A stretch of DNA of 48,899 nt from Mycolicibacterium malmesburyense (lineage in GTDB: Bacteria; Actinomycetota; Actinomycetes; Mycobacteriales; Mycobacteriaceae). How positions within the stretch are numbered: the stretch's first letter is position 1; each line of letters begins with the position of its first letter. The stretch lies in NCBI RefSeq assembly GCF_001050015.1, contig NZ_CVTB01000263.1, positions 1-48,899 of the forward strand. Reading direction: 5' to 3'. Below are positions 9,447 through 18,909 of the stretch, one piece after another. Made by a program: the position numbers and the translations under genes. The notes beneath the pieces are model-generated. The model was given only the letters and a program-made list of their open reading frames with translations. It did no database searches and was not told the DNA's origin.

Positions 9447-10124
9447 ATGAGCGGATGGAGCGGGCTCGCCCGCCGAAGTGCCAAGCGCGTGTATCGGGAC
9501 CGCCGGGACGCCGGCGAGGTCCTGGCCCGCGAGCTGTCGTCGTACCGCGGCCAGGATGTGGTGGTCCTGGGCCTCGCGCGGGGCGGGGTTCCGGTCGCAG
9601 CGGAGGTGGCCCGCGCATTGGACGCGCCCCTCGACGTCTTCCTGGTCCGCAAGCTGGGGGTGCCGCAGTGGGAGGAGTTGGCCATGGGCGCTCTGGCCAG
9701 CGGCGGCGGCGTCGTCATCAACGACAACCTGGTGCGCAATCTCGGCATCGGCGAGGAGGCGATACAGGCCGCGATCGCCCGGGAAGCCGAGGAGTTGGAC
9801 CGCCGCGAGCGGGCGTATCGGGGCGATCGACCGCCGCCCGAGTTGGCGGGCAAGACCGTGATCCTCGTCGACGACGGGATCGCCACCGGCGCCAGCATGC
9901 TCGCCGCGGTGCGCGCCGTGCGGGCCCAGAATCCGGCGCGGGTGGTCGTGGCGGTCCCGGTCGGGCCGCCCTCGGCGCGCCGGGAACTCGCCGGGGAAGC
10001 CGACGACGTGGTCTGCGCGACGATGCCGCCGGGATTCGAGGCCGTCGGCCAGGTGTTCGCCGACTTCCATCAGGTCGGCGACGACGAGGTGCGCGAACTA
10101 CTCACGCCCCGCGAAAGCGAATAG
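9447..10124 (+). CDS. phosphoribosyltransferase-domain protein
   Basis: A 225-residue type I phosphoribosyltransferase fold. The PRPP-binding loop reads [10 protein letters not shown] (141-150) and a conserved [10 protein letters not shown] stretch lies at residues 42-51. The segment between them ([15 protein letters not shown]) is typical of the stand-alone actinobacterial PRTase family often paired with dienelactone hydrolase domains. No such hydrolase domain is attached here. The base substrate is unknown. ATG 9447 is chosen; GTG 9444 directly before it is an alternative. The gene is divergent from the epimerase gene and converges on the small membrane-protein gene at the end of the dcw cluster, 17 bases from it. 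Confidence 0.82.
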   Translation: MSGWSGLARRSAKRVYRDRRDAGEVLARELSSYRGQDVVVLGLARGGVPVAAEVARALDAPLDVFLVRKLGVPQWEELAMGALASGGGVVINDNLVRNLGIGEEAIQAAIAREAEELDRRERAYRGDRPPPELAGKTVILVDDGIATGASMLAAVRAVRAQNPARVVVAVPVGPPSARRELAGEADDVVCATMPPGFEAVGQVFADFHQVGDDEVRELLTPRESE

Positions 10125-10141
10125 CAAGGGCGCCAAACGGT

Positions 10142-10456
10142 TTAGCGGCGTTCTTCGCCCGAATCGGCTTGTTCGACGACCGTGGTCTCGTCGTCGGCGT
10201 ACTCGGGTTCCTGCACGGCGGCGGTCTCGTCGTCCGGATAGTCCTCGTAGTACTCCGGTTCGGCCTCGGTGTGCGCGTCGTCGGAGACACCGGCTTTGCG
10301 GTTCGACCGCTCCCGCACCGCATCCACGATCAGCAGCACGACGCCAATCACACTGGCCGCGATACAGACCCAGGCGATCAATTCATTGCTCGTGACGACC
10401 GCCGTCACGAGTGCCGCGAGGCCGATGACAGCGAGGACGAGCGCAACGATCAGCAT
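10142..10456 (-). CDS. small membrane protein, Rv2144c-like
   Basis: A 104-residue protein with two hydrophobic helices (about 2-20 and 26-46) and a strongly acidic, tyrosine-containing C-terminal tail (EAEPEYYEDYPDDE). Its place directly downstream of wag31 matches Rv2144c of M. tuberculosis, a conserved transmembrane protein of unknown role. It starts 25 bases after the wag31 stop, so co-transcription with wag31 is likely. The two-helix hairpin with an acidic cytoplasmic tail would suit a membrane partner of the polar or septal machinery, but that is only inference from position. Confidence 0.8.
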   Translation of the reverse strand: MLIVALVLAVIGLAALVTAVVTSNELIAWVCIAASVIGVVLLIVDAVRERSNRKAGVSDDAHTEAEPEYYEDYPDDETAAVQEPEYADDETTVVEQADSGEERR

Positions 10457-10481
10457 TGATCAACCCTAGGTCAAAGAAGGT

Positions 10482-11285
10482 TCAGTTGTTTCCCCGGTTG
10501 AACTGATTGAATCCGCCGCCGTCATTACCGGCGCTGGAGTCGACGGGCGCGGCCGAACCGCGCTGGCCCAACTCCTCGAGCTGCGATTCCAGATAGGTCT
10601 TGAGCCGCGTGCGGTATTCGCGCTCGAAGGTCCGGAGTTGTTCGAGCCGGCCCTCCAGCACGGTGCGCTGCTGGTTGATCGTCCCCATGATCTCGGAGTG
10701 CTTGCGTTCCGCGTCGGCCTGCAGGGCGTCGGCCTTCTCCTGGGCCTGGCGCAGCTGCGCCTCGGAACGGGTCTGCGCGTCGGCGAGCATCGCGTCGGCA
10801 CGCTGACGGGCGTCGGCGACGGTGGTCTCGGCGGTCTGGCGCGCCTCGCTGACCAGGGCGTCGGCCTGCGCCCGCGCATCGGCGAGCAGCTTCTCCGACT
10901 CCGCCTTGGCGGTGCTGGTCAACCGGTCGGCGGTGTCCTGGGCGAGGCTCAACACCTTGGCCGCCCTCAGCGCCTGATCCTCGCTGGGCGCTCCCGCCTG
11001 CGCCGGCGCCGGCGCCTCGTAGACCGGCTGCGCCGGCTCGGGGGCGGGCTGCTCGTAGACCGGAGCGGCGGCGGCCGGGGCGGGCTGTCCCGAGCCGCCG
11101 GCGGCCAACTCCTGATCCAGTTCGGCGACACGCTGCCGGAGATCGGAGTTCTCCTCGATGAGCCGTGTCAGCTCGTTCTCCACCAGATCGAGGAACGCGT
11201 CGACCTCGTCCTCGTTGTAGCCGCGCTTGCCGATGGGTGGCTTGCTGAACGCGACGTTGTGAACGTCGGCGGGTGTGAGCGGCAT
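10482..11285 (-). CDS. wag31: Wag31/DivIVA polar growth protein
   Basis: A 267-residue DivIVA-family scaffold. It gathers at negatively curved membrane at the poles and directs peptidoglycan precursor synthesis and tip growth. The N-terminal domain (1-60, [20 protein letters not shown]) is nearly identical to the tuberculosis protein. A Pro/Ala-rich linker (61-100) follows, then a long coiled coil (about 105-245) and the conserved end FNRGNN. ATG 11285 is chosen by homology and has AAGGGGGCGA just upstream. The linker contains no Thr, so the Thr73 phosphosite of the PknA target seems missing. A possible -10 hexamer TACACT lies at 11332-11327. The 206-base gap from yggT suggests its own promoter. 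Confidence 0.97.
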   Translation of the reverse strand: MPLTPADVHNVAFSKPPIGKRGYNEDEVDAFLDLVENELTRLIEENSDLRQRVAELDQELAAGGSGQPAPAAAAPVYEQPAPEPAQPVYEAPAPAQAGAPSEDQALRAAKVLSLAQDTADRLTSTAKAESEKLLADARAQADALVSEARQTAETTVADARQRADAMLADAQTRSEAQLRQAQEKADALQADAERKHSEIMGTINQQRTVLEGRLEQLRTFEREYRTRLKTYLESQLEELGQRGSAAPVDSSAGNDGGGFNQFNRGNN

Positions 11286-11480
11286 TGTCGCCCCCTTGAA
11301 AGTCTGGACAGTCAACCGGTCTCAAAAGTGTAGAGCGTGGGTGGAACGTAACTGGCGTCCATCCTGTCACACCAGCCGCGGCCGTTGCAGAAGAGGATGA
11401 AATTAAGAGCGAATTTCAAACATGCCCGGACGCCCGGTGGTGATTTCTCCGCTCAATTTCTCGCGGGCAAACGCACGCTA

Positions 11481-11506
11481 GGTGCGCGGCCTCAGGCCGC
11501 CGCACC
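11481..11506 (-). terminator. hairpin over the yggT stop codon, candidate terminator
   Basis: An inverted repeat with an 11-bp GC-rich stem, interrupted by one bulged base (C at 11500), surrounds the yggT stop codon at 11492-11494, which falls in the apex. No U-run follows on the minus strand, so it is not a canonical intrinsic terminator. It could be a U-less terminator or a 3'-end stabiliser between yggT and wag31. Confidence 0.4.
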
Positions 11507-11782
11507 GAACGCCAGCTGCATGCCGATGAAGGCGACGAGCAGCAGCACCATGATCGACAGGTCGAACCGCACCGCACCTATCGTGAGCTGGGGAATGAGC
11601 CGCCGAAGCAGCTTCACCGGCGGATCGGTCACCGTCATGATGATCTCCAGGATCACCACCGTCGCGCCCTTCGGATGCCAGTCCCGGGAGAAGGATCGGA
11701 TGAATTCGACCACGACCCGCGCGATCAGAAGCAGCCAGAAGATGAACAGGGCGAAGCCCAGGATCTCGAAAAAGAGCGACAA
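11492..11782 (-). CDS. yggT: YggT family membrane protein
   Basis: A 96-residue integral membrane protein of the YggT family (Rv2146c position). It has two hydrophobic segments (about 3-25 and 72-92) joined by the family motif WHPKGATVVILEIIMTVTDP and LRRLIP. YggT proteins sit beside sepF or yggS in many bacteria and affect osmotic tolerance and division; the mechanism is not established. The start is TTG 11782, with GAGG 10 bases upstream; no ATG or GTG gives the conserved N-terminus FFEILGFALF. The gene lies 112 bases after sepF, so it may have its own signal as well as readthrough. Confidence 0.9.
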   Translation of the reverse strand: MSLFFEILGFALFIFWLLLIARVVVEFIRSFSRDWHPKGATVVILEIIMTVTDPPVKLLRRLIPQLTIGAVRFDLSIMVLLLVAFIGMQLAFGAAA

Positions 11783-11831
11783 CGCCGAAGGTCCTCACTA
11801 CGGGCACAGATGTGACATTTGATACAGGCAG

Positions 11832-11867
11832 GTCGCGCTCGAAAGGCCGCTCAAGCCTGAACGCGAC
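11832..11867 (-). repeat. imperfect inverted repeat in the sepF-yggT gap
   Basis: Arms 11832-11840 and 11859-11867 pair over 9 bp with one mismatch, around an 18-base loop. They lie in the 112-base space between sepF and yggT. No U-run follows. It may be an RNA processing or attenuation structure, or chance in GC-rich DNA. Confidence 0.25.
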
Positions 11868-11894
11868 GCCAGCCTACCCGTCTGTGAGCTTGTC

Positions 11895-12530
11895 CTATTG
11901 ATAGGAGTAGAAGCCCGCCTCCGCGATGCGGCGCCGCTCCTCGGCGGTGACGTCGACGTCCGCGGGCGACAGCAGGAACACCTTCGTGGCGACCTTGTCG
12001 AACGATCCCCGCAGCGCGAAGGCCAGGCCGGCGGCGAAGTCGACGAGGCGTTTGGCGTCGGCGTTGTCCATCGAGACCAGGTCCATGATCACCGGGGTGC
12101 CGTCGCGGAACCGCTCGCCGATGGTGCGGGCCTCGCTGTAGTCCTTCGGACGCAGCGTGGTGATCTTCGACAGGGGGCTGCCCGCCTCGAACAGCTCGGC
12201 CATCCTGCGGGGGTCCATCGCGAGCGCGCCGCGGGTGGCGCCGCGCATCGGGGCGAACCGGGGTGCCGGACGCTCGAACTCGCGCGGTGCGCGCAGCCTC
12301 GGCTCGAACCGGTCCTCGTACCCGCGGTAGCCGCCGGGTGCGTCGTCGTACTCACGGTCGTCGTAGCCGCGGTGTCCCGGGGCGTAACCGTCGTCGTCGA
12401 AGCGGTCGTCTCTGCTACGCCGCGAATATCCACGGGGGGCGCCGCGGTCGTCGTCCTCGTAGTACTCGTCGTCGTAGTCATCCATCGGGGCCATCCCGAA
12501 GTAGGCCTTGACCTTGTGGAGTGTGCTCAT
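11895..12530 (-). CDS. sepF: SepF cell division protein
   Basis: A 211-residue SepF. The N-terminal amphipathic segment ([13 protein letters not shown]) anchors to membrane. A 90-residue linker rich in Asp, Tyr, Arg and Gly (repeats such as GYDDREYDD) follows. Residues 115-205 form the DUF552 core that dimerises and binds the FtsZ C-terminal tail ([27 protein letters not shown]). In mycobacteria, which lack FtsA and ZipA, SepF is the main membrane tether of the Z ring. The ATG at 12530 is 13 bases after the yggS stop, so the two are probably co-transcribed. The linker's codon-level repetition is the only oddity. Confidence 0.96.
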   Translation of the reverse strand: MSTLHKVKAYFGMAPMDDYDDEYYEDDDRGAPRGYSRRSRDDRFDDDGYAPGHRGYDDREYDDAPGGYRGYEDRFEPRLRAPREFERPAPRFAPMRGATRGALAMDPRRMAELFEAGSPLSKITTLRPKDYSEARTIGERFRDGTPVIMDLVSMDNADAKRLVDFAAGLAFALRGSFDKVATKVFLLSPADVDVTAEERRRIAEAGFYSYQ

Positions 12531-12543
12531 CGCTCGACCCTTC

Positions 12544-13347
12544 TCATGCCCTGGACTCTGGTGTCTGTGATGAAGATGTGACTGGAGTGACTACTTCTGG
12601 TGACGGTAAAGGACGCTGACCCAATAACGCGGTACCGACACGCACGCATGTCGAGCCGTGTTTGACCGCCGCTTCCATATCGTTCGACATCCCGGCCGAC
12701 AGTTGGAGGCGCTGCCGATAGCCGGCCTGCACCCGCTCGTACTCGGCGCTGACCCGTGCGAACGCCGCGTCCGCGTCCTCGCCCAGCGGCGGAATCGCCA
12801 TCAGGCCGGTGAATTCCAGCCCGGGTGCTTCGTGCGCTGCGGCGCACAACTCGTCGACGGCATCGGGCTTTCCGATGTCGACGCCGCCGCGGCCCTCGTC
12901 GCCGTCGAGGCTCAACTGGATGAAGACGCGCAGCGGTTCGGTCCGGCGTCCGTCGTCGAGCGCGTCGACCGCCGCGCGGCCCAGGGCGGTGATCAGCTTG
13001 CGGTTGTCGACCGAGTGCGCCGCATACGCCCAGCCGGCAATGGATCGGGCTTTATTGCGCTGTATCCGCCCGACCATGTGCCAGCGAATGGGTCCGATAT
13101 TCGAATGCGAGGCGATTTCGCGGACTTTATTCGACGCTTCCTGTTCGCGTGATTCACCAAAAGCCTCACACCCCAAACGGCGAAGAATAATGACATCGCC
13201 GGCGGGAAAGAATTTGGTCACCGGCAGTAATTCAATTTCGGCGACATCGCGCCCGGCGGCTTCGGCGGCGGCGGCCAGCCGCGCCCGCACGGCCGTCAGC
13301 GCCTCGGTGAGTTCGAGTTCGCGGGACGACGGCACGCTGACGCTCAC
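12544..13347 (-). CDS. yggS: YggS-type pyridoxal phosphate homeostasis protein
   Basis: A 267-residue member of the YggS/PROSC family (Rv2148c position). It binds PLP on a fold like the alanine racemase barrel and buffers the cofactor. The PLP lysine is Lys45 in LLPVTKFF. The conserved [32 protein letters not shown] and [18 protein letters not shown] motifs are all present. GTG 13347 overlaps the pgeF stop as GTGA and is preferred over GTG 13356. A central stretch (about 13061-13240) uses AT-ending codons unusual for this window. The last 20 residues ([16 protein letters not shown]) extend past the usual family end. Confidence 0.93.
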   Translation of the reverse strand: MSVSVPSSRELELTEALTAVRARLAAAAEAAGRDVAEIELLPVTKFFPAGDVIILRRLGCEAFGESREQEASNKVREIASHSNIGPIRWHMVGRIQRNKARSIAGWAYAAHSVDNRKLITALGRAAVDALDDGRRTEPLRVFIQLSLDGDEGRGGVDIGKPDAVDELCAAAHEAPGLEFTGLMAIPPLGEDADAAFARVSAEYERVQAGYRQRLQLSAGMSNDMEAAVKHGSTCVRVGTALLGQRPLPSPEVVTPVTSSSQTPESRA

Positions 13348-14063
13348 TCCATCCACACCAGTGAGGCGAGCCGCCCGGTCGGGGCGTCGCGGCGGTGACT
13401 GAACAGACTCCGATCCTCGACCGTGCAGCGGGGGTCGACGTCGATGGCGGTGACGCCCAAAGTCGTTAACTGCCGGTGGATTCCGGCTCTTAGGTCCAGG
13501 GCGGGGGTGTTCTTGGCGCTCGTCGTGCGGCTGCCGGGCAACGCGGTCTCCACCTCGGCGGCCATGGCCTCCGGCACCTCGTAGTTGCGCCCGCTGACCG
13601 CAGGCCCGAGCAACGCCGAGATGTCGTCGGCGTGTGCGCCGAGCGACAGCATCACCTCCACGGTGCGCGCGACGACGCCTTTCTGCGCACCCACGCGGCC
13701 GGCGTGCACGGCGGCCACCACACCGGCGCGCTCATCGCCCAATAAAACTGGAACACAATCGGCGGTAACCACCGCCAACGCCAATCGCGGCTCGGCGGTG
13801 ACCAATGCGTCAGTTTGGTCCACCGGACGATCGGTGGCTTCGTCGACCACGACCACGTGATCGCCGTGGACCTGATTCATCCAGACGATTCCGTCCGCCC
13901 CCGAATCGCTGCCCAATCCGATGGCGCCGCTGAGCCGTTTGCGGTTGGCGGCGACCGCCGCAGGATCGTCGCCGACGTGATCGCCGAGATTGAAGGTGTC
14001 GAACGGCGGCGCGGAGACGCCGCCGGCCCGTGTCGTGGTAACGCGCCGTATGCGAACCGTCAC
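13344..14063 (-). CDS. pgeF: PgeF/YfiH family peptidoglycan editing factor (multicopper oxidase-like fold)
   Basis: A 239-residue DUF152/YfiH protein (Rv2149c position). The metal-site residues His66 (NQVHGD), Cys103 (TADCVPV) and His120 (AVHAGR) are present. In Escherichia coli the family removes mis-incorporated L-Ser from UDP-MurNAc in place of L-Ala; other members act as purine nucleoside phosphorylases or adenosine deaminases. Its position between ftsZ and yggS fits the peptidoglycan role. GTG 14063 begins the conserved VTVRIRRVTTTRAGG, 19 bases after the ftsZ stop. The longer frame to 14123 would overlap ftsZ. Its stop overlaps the yggS start (GTGA). Confidence 0.9.
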   Translation of the reverse strand: MTVRIRRVTTTRAGGVSAPPFDTFNLGDHVGDDPAAVAANRKRLSGAIGLGSDSGADGIVWMNQVHGDHVVVVDEATDRPVDQTDALVTAEPRLALAVVTADCVPVLLGDERAGVVAAVHAGRVGAQKGVVARTVEVMLSLGAHADDISALLGPAVSGRNYEVPEAMAAEVETALPGSRTTSAKNTPALDLRAGIHRQLTTLGVTAIDVDPRCTVEDRSLFSHRRDAPTGRLASLVWME

Positions 14064-14082
14064 GGTCGCCAGTATTGCCGGA

Positions 14083-15222
14083 TCAGTGGCGCATGAACGG
14101 CGGCACGTCGACGTCGTCGTCATCGTCTCCGCCGATGCTGACCGTCGCGCCGTTGGTGTGTACCGGCACGCTCGCCGGATCCGCTGGCTCGAACAGCGAT
14201 GTGCTCACCTTGCCGGCCTTGCCCGGGGTGATGCCCTGCCCCTCTGGGGGGCTCACGACCGGTTTACGTCCGGGACCGGCCGAGTCGAAGCCCGCCGCGA
14301 TCACCGTCACCCGCACCTCGTCGCCGAGCGAGTCGTCGATGACCGTGCCGAAGATGATGTTGGCTTCCGGATGTGCGGCGTCCTGCACCAACGACGCGGC
14401 CTCGTTGATCTCGAACAGGCCCAGATCGCTGCCGCCGGCCACCGAGAGCAGCACGCCCTGCGCGCCCTCCATCGAGGCCTCCAGAAGCGGTGAGTTGATC
14501 GCGATCTCGGCGGCCTTGAGGGCACGGCCGTCGCCGCGGGCCGAACCGATGCCCATCAGCGCGGTGCCCGCCCCGCTCATCACGCCCTTGACGTCGGCGA
14601 AGTCGACGTTGATCAGGCCCGGCGTCGTGATCAGGTCGGTGATGCCCTGCACACCGTTGAGCAACACCTCGTCGGCGCTGCGGAACGCGTCCATCAGCGA
14701 CACCGCGGCGTCGCCCATCTGCAGCAGCCGGTCGTTCGGGATGACGATCAGGGTGTCGCAGCTCTCGCGCAGCGCCTGAATCCCGTTCTCGGCCTGGTTG
14801 CTTCGCCGCTTGCCCTCGAAGGAGAACGGCCGCGTCACCACGCCGACGGTCAGGGCCCCGAGCTTGCGCGCGATCGACGCCACCACGGGCGCGCCACCGG
14901 TTCCGGTGCCGCCGCCCTCGCCGGCGGTGACGAACACCATGTCGGCGCCGCGCAGCAGTTCCTCGATGTCGTCCTTGGCATCCTCGGCGGCCTTGCGTCC
15001 CACCTCGGGGTCGGCGCCGGCGCCGAGCCCGCGCGTGGAGTCACGACCGACGTCGAGCTTGACGTCCGCGTCGCTCATCAACAACGCCTGCGCGTCGGTG
15101 TTGATGGCGATGAACTCCACGCCCTTGAGGCCCTGCTCGATCATCCGGTTGACGGCATTGACGCCACCGCCACCGATGCCGACCACCTTGATGACGGCGA
15201 GGTAGTTGTGTGGGGGGGTCAT
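14083..15222 (-). CDS. ftsZ: cell division GTPase FtsZ
   Basis: A 379-residue tubulin homologue that polymerises into the Z ring. GTP is bound by the signature GGGTGTG (103-109). The catalytic T7 loop is NVDFAD with Asp207 and Asp210. A variable linker (about 313-360) leads to the acidic tail [16 protein letters not shown], the docking peptide for SepF and FtsW. The length equals that of the tuberculosis protein. ATG 15222 has a strong site, GGAGGAAGGG, with 6 bases of spacing. A 197-base gap from ftsQ holds a possible promoter, so ftsZ can be transcribed apart from the mur genes. No ftsA lies upstream. Confidence 0.99.
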   Translation of the reverse strand: MTPPHNYLAVIKVVGIGGGGVNAVNRMIEQGLKGVEFIAINTDAQALLMSDADVKLDVGRDSTRGLGAGADPEVGRKAAEDAKDDIEELLRGADMVFVTAGEGGGTGTGGAPVVASIARKLGALTVGVVTRPFSFEGKRRSNQAENGIQALRESCDTLIVIPNDRLLQMGDAAVSLMDAFRSADEVLLNGVQGITDLITTPGLINVDFADVKGVMSGAGTALMGIGSARGDGRALKAAEIAINSPLLEASMEGAQGVLLSVAGGSDLGLFEINEAASLVQDAAHPEANIIFGTVIDDSLGDEVRVTVIAAGFDSAGPGRKPVVSPPEGQGITPGKAGKVSTSLFEPADPASVPVHTNGATVSIGGDDDDDVDVPPFMRH

Positions 15223-15292
15223 CGCGATCCCTTCCTCCCAGGTTGTCCGACGACACGCCGAGTCTTGGCAAACCCTAAACCTCAACCAGAGG

Positions 15293-15322
15293 GTTATAGT
15301 TATGTCAAGTTGTTCCGCGCAA
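15293..15322 (-). promoter_or_regulatory. candidate ftsZ promoter
   Basis: Reading toward ftsZ there is TTGCGC (15322-15317), an 18-base spacer and TATAAC (15298-15293), about 70 bases before the ATG. The hexamers resemble the SigA consensus (4/6 and 5/6). An overlapping TTGACA (15308-15303) has no convincing -10 at 17-18 bases. The start point is not known. Confidence 0.4.
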
Positions 15323-15419
15323 CCAGAACGGTAGGGCGAGGTCGCGACCTAGCGATGCAGGCGCGCCGACACGCGCGACAAATTTTTCGTGCAACTTCGC
15401 GCACCCAACAGCCACGACG

Positions 15420-16316
15420 TCACTTCACGGTCGGCAGGTCCGGGCTGGACACGTCGTAGGTCTTGCCCGGCTGGGTGAGCAGCGCGCCCAGCTTCAGTGC
15501 CTTCTCCTCGGTCCGGTCGGTGGTGCCCCACACCACCTCCCTACCGTCGATGAGCTGCAGGGTGATGGCCGCGACCGACGGCGCCGCGATGCGGGCGACC
15601 TGGGCGGCGACCTCCGGGCGCAGCGACGTCATCACCTGCAGCGCCGCCTTGGTCGGCTCGTCATTGGGTCCCGGATTGTCGGTGTCGAGGTACGGCACGC
15701 CCGGCGGCGGTGGACCGATCGCGAAATCGACGCCGTCGCGGTCGAACAGGTGCGGTCCGTCGGGATAGTCCTTGACCACCACCGGCACCCGCTCGACGAC
15801 GGTGATCCGCAGCGTGGAGGGGTACTGGCGCTGGACGCGCGCGCTGGCGAGGCGCCGGATCGCGGCCACCCGTTCGGCGACGCTGTCAGTGTTCACCTGC
15901 AGCAGCGGTGTTCCCGGCGCGACGGCGGCGGCCGCGACGATCTCCTCCTGTGTCACCGCACCCACGCCGGTGACCACCGTGTTGCGCACCGCCATGACCG
16001 GGGTGAAATACAGCAGCAGCCCGAGCCCGACGACGATGACGCTGATCAGCGCCGACCACATCAGCACCTTCAGGCCGCGCACCGTGCCGCGCCGCAGCCT
16101 TCGAGTGTCGTCGGGCGGCTTGCCCATCGCGCGCCGCTTGGCCTCCCTGCGGGCCTGCTCGATCGCCATGGCCCGGGCCTGGGCGGCGCGACGCTCCTCG
16201 CGCTCCCGGCGCGCCCGCCGGCGCGGGCCCTCGAAGGGCTCCTCCGGAGGCGGGGCCTCATCCCCCGCCTCGGGTGGCGCCTCGTCGTCCGGTGTGGGAT
16301 CGGTCGGCCCGGTCAT
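15420..16316 (-). CDS. ftsQ: cell division protein FtsQ
   Basis: A 298-residue bitopic divisome protein. Its cytoplasmic N-terminus (1-80) is acidic, then Arg/Ala-rich. One membrane helix (83-104) is followed by an extracytoplasmic POTRA domain (107-175, [17 protein letters not shown]) and the FtsQ beta domain ([22 protein letters not shown] is split between them). FtsQ holds the FtsL/FtsB subcomplex at midcell. ATG 16316 overlaps the murC stop (ATGA), implying translational coupling. A 197-base non-coding gap follows before ftsZ. Confidence 0.97.
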   Translation of the reverse strand: MTGPTDPTPDDEAPPEAGDEAPPPEEPFEGPRRRARREREERRAAQARAMAIEQARREAKRRAMGKPPDDTRRLRRGTVRGLKVLMWSALISVIVVGLGLLLYFTPVMAVRNTVVTGVGAVTQEEIVAAAAVAPGTPLLQVNTDSVAERVAAIRRLASARVQRQYPSTLRITVVERVPVVVKDYPDGPHLFDRDGVDFAIGPPPPGVPYLDTDNPGPNDEPTKAALQVMTSLRPEVAAQVARIAAPSVAAITLQLIDGREVVWGTTDRTEEKALKLGALLTQPGKTYDVSSPDLPTVK

Positions 16317-17758
16317 CGCGACCCCGGGGTGCTCCGGTTGGCCTTGACACGCAGCGCGGTGAGGATCTCGGGGCCGAGCATCGTGACGTCACCGGCGCCC
16401 ATCGTCACGACGACGTCGCCCGGCGCGGCCGCTTCGGCCACCCGCGCCGACACCGCCGAGAAGTCGGGCACATACGTCCCGGGCACGCTGATGTGCTCGA
16501 CGACGCTGGCGCCGCTGACCCCGGCGATCGGCTGTTCCCGGGCGGCGTAGACGTCGAGCACGAACACTTCGTCGGCCCCGTCGAGCGCCTGGCCGAACTC
16601 ACGCGCGAATGTCCTTGTGCGCGAATACAAGTGCGGCTGGAAGACCACGATCGAACGACCGCCGGCCTGCTCGGTGACGGTGCGCAGCGCGCTCAGCGTG
16701 GCCCGCACCTCGGTCGGGTGGTGCGCGTAGTCGTCGAAAACGCGCACGCCGTTGGCCTCCCCGACCAGCTCGAACCGGCGCCGCACGCCCTCGAATCCGG
16801 CCAGCCCGTCGAGCACGGCGTCGACCGGCGCGCCGGCCTCGATCGCGGCCAGCACGGCCCCGATCGCGTTGAGCGCCATGTGCCGTCCCGGCACCGCCAG
16901 GCGCATCACCCGCGGACGCGGCTCGTCGGCGAACTGGATGTGCGCCACCGCGCCGGTGTCGTGCTGCTCCCAGCTCAACAGGGTGCCCCGCAGCGGACGG
17001 CTCGGATCGCTGCCGTAGCGCAGCACGCGGATACCCAGTTCCTCGGTGCGGTCGGCGAGCGCCGCGGCACCGGGGTCGTCGGTGCAGACCACAAGCGCGC
17101 CACCGGGTTTGAGGCGCTCGACGAAATCGTCGAACACCGCGCCGTAGGCCTCGGGGCTTCCGAAGAAGTCGAGATGATCGGCCTCGATGTTCGTCACCAC
17201 CGCGACGTTGGGGTGGTACTCCAGCAGGGAGCCGTCGCTCTCGTCGGCCTCGGCCACGAAGCAGTCGCCGCTGCCGTTGTGGGCGTTGGTGCCCGCCTCC
17301 CCGAGATCGCCGCCCACCGCGAACGACGGGTCGAAGCCGCTGTGCTGCAGCGCCACGATGAGCATCGACGTGGTGGTGGTCTTACCGTGCGTCCCGGTCA
17401 CCATCAGCGTCGTGTGGCCCGCCATCAGCTTGGCCAGCACCACCGGTCGCAGGATCACCGGGATACCGCGCCGACGCGCCTCGACCAGCTCGGGATTCGT
17501 CTTGGGGATGGCGGCGTGGGTGGTGACGACGGCGGTCGGCCCGCCCGGCAGCAGGTCCAGCGAGGAGGCGTCGTGCCCGATCCGGATCGCGGCGCCGCGG
17601 GCCCGCAGCGCGGCCACCGCCCGCGACTCCTTGGCGTCCGAACCCGACACCAGCCCGCCGCGGTCCAGCAGGATGCGCGCGATGCCCGACATGCCGGCGC
17701 CGCCGATGCCCACCATGTGCACCCGCTGCAGCTCCGCCGGTAACGACTTCGGTTTCAC
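16313..17758 (-). CDS. murC: UDP-N-acetylmuramate-L-alanine ligase MurC
   Basis: A 481-residue ATP-dependent ligase that adds L-Ala to UDP-MurNAc, the first peptide step. The N-terminal UDP-binding domain has the family motif [14 protein letters not shown] (14-27). The central ATPase domain has the P-loop GTHGKTT (122-128) and AEADESDGS. The C-terminal domain has DDYAHHPTE and QPHLYSRT. All are diagnostic of MurC rather than MurD, E or F. GTG 17758 overlaps the murG stop (GTGA), and its own stop overlaps ftsQ (ATGA), so it sits in the middle of a coupled run. Confidence 0.98.
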   Translation of the reverse strand: MKPKSLPAELQRVHMVGIGGAGMSGIARILLDRGGLVSGSDAKESRAVAALRARGAAIRIGHDASSLDLLPGGPTAVVTTHAAIPKTNPELVEARRRGIPVILRPVVLAKLMAGHTTLMVTGTHGKTTTTSMLIVALQHSGFDPSFAVGGDLGEAGTNAHNGSGDCFVAEADESDGSLLEYHPNVAVVTNIEADHLDFFGSPEAYGAVFDDFVERLKPGGALVVCTDDPGAAALADRTEELGIRVLRYGSDPSRPLRGTLLSWEQHDTGAVAHIQFADEPRPRVMRLAVPGRHMALNAIGAVLAAIEAGAPVDAVLDGLAGFEGVRRRFELVGEANGVRVFDDYAHHPTEVRATLSALRTVTEQAGGRSIVVFQPHLYSRTRTFAREFGQALDGADEVFVLDVYAAREQPIAGVSGASVVEHISVPGTYVPDFSAVSARVAEAAAPGDVVVTMGAGDVTMLGPEILTALRVKANRSTPGSR

Positions 17759-18909
17759 CGCAGGCTCTTTCGGCTCTCGGCGAGCGCGATCTCGGCGACC
17801 CGCCTGGCCGCGTCGCGATGGCCGGCCAGAGCGGCGGCCGCGGTCATGCTCTGCAACCTTCCGGTGTCGGTGAGCAGGTCGACGACGGTCTCGGCGACGA
17901 ACTCCGGCGACAGGTCGGCATCGTCGACGATCAGGCCGCCGCCCGCCCGGACGACCGGCAGCGCGTTGAGCCGTTGTTCGCCGTTGCCGATGGGCAGCGG
18001 GACGTACACCGCGGGCAGTCCCACCGCGGTGAGTTCGGCGACGGTCATCGCGCCGGACCGGCAGATCGCCACGTCGGCGGCGGCGTAGGCGAGGTCCATC
18101 CGGCTCAGGTACGGCACGGGAACGTAAGGCGGGTCCCCGTCGGCGGGCTCGCGCAACTCGAGGGTGTTCTTGGGACCGTGCGCGTGCAGGACCGAAATAC
18201 CTGCCGCGGCAAGGTCTTTGGCGGCACCCGACACCGCCCGGTTCAGCGACTGCGCACCCTGCGACCCGCCGAACACCAACAGCACGCGGGCCTCGGGCGC
18301 GAAACCGAAGTGGGCGCGGGCCTCGGCGCGCAACGCCATGCGGTCCAGCGAGGTGATCGCGGCGCGCACCGGCACCCCGACCACCTCGGCCGGTCTGCCG
18401 AGTCCGGGGTCGGCGACGGCCGAGAGCACGCGCCGTGCCGAGCGGGCACCGACCCGGTTGGCCCAGCCGGCGCTCGCGTTCGCCTCGTGCACCACCACCG
18501 GAACCCGCCGGCTCCGGCGCACGCTGCGCGCCGCGAGGTAGGCGGGCACCGCGACGTAGCCGCCGAAGCCGATCACCACATCGGCCTCGACCTCGTCGAG
18601 CACCGCCCGCGCCTGGCGCACCGCCCGCCGCACCCGCAGGGGCAGGCGCACGAGGTCGCCGGACAGTTTCCGGGGCAGCGGTACGGGCGTGATCAGCTCG
18701 AGGTGGTATCCGCGTTCGGGGATCAGGCGGGTTTCCAGTCCGCGCTCGGTGCCCAGCGCGGTGATCCGGACGTCAGGGGCCAGTTCTGCCAGGGCGTCGG
18801 CCACCGCCATCGCCGGTTCGACGTGTCCCGCGGTGCCGCCGCCCGCGAGTACCACGGAGACTCCCCGGTCGTCCCCCGGCCGCCGAGGGACGGGACCCGT
18901 GTCGTTCAC
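17755..18909 (-). CDS. murG: lipid II synthase MurG (N-acetylglucosaminyltransferase)
   Basis: A 384-residue GT28 enzyme that transfers GlcNAc from UDP-GlcNAc to lipid I at the inner face of the membrane. The N-terminal glycine loop GGGTAGH (23-29) and the second G-loop [11 protein letters not shown] are intact, as are [12 protein letters not shown] and the acceptor motif [20 protein letters not shown] with [13 protein letters not shown] 18909 overlaps the ftsW stop (GTGA). The first 16 residues are a short polar lead not found in all homologues. Confidence 0.98.
   Translation of the reverse strand: MNDTGPVPRRPGDDRGVSVVLAGGGTAGHVEPAMAVADALAELAPDVRITALGTERGLETRLIPERGYHLELITPVPLPRKLSGDLVRLPLRVRRAVRQARAVLDEVEADVVIGFGGYVAVPAYLAARSVRRSRRVPVVVHEANASAGWANRVGARSARRVLSAVADPGLGRPAEVVGVPVRAAITSLDRMALRAEARAHFGFAPEARVLLVFGGSQGAQSLNRAVSGAAKDLAAAGISVLHAHGPKNTLELREPADGDPPYVPVPYLSRMDLAYAAADVAICRSGAMTVAELTAVGLPAVYVPLPIGNGEQRLNALPVVRAGGGLIVDDADLSPEFVAETVVDLLTDTGRLQSMTAAAALAGHRDAARRVAEIALAESRKSLR

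Noticed and set aside
15303..15308. TTGACA as the ftsZ -35 box
   Set aside because: The hexamers 17 and 18 bases downstream (TTGAGG, TGAGGT) are poor -10 elements; TTGCGC/TATAAC fits better.
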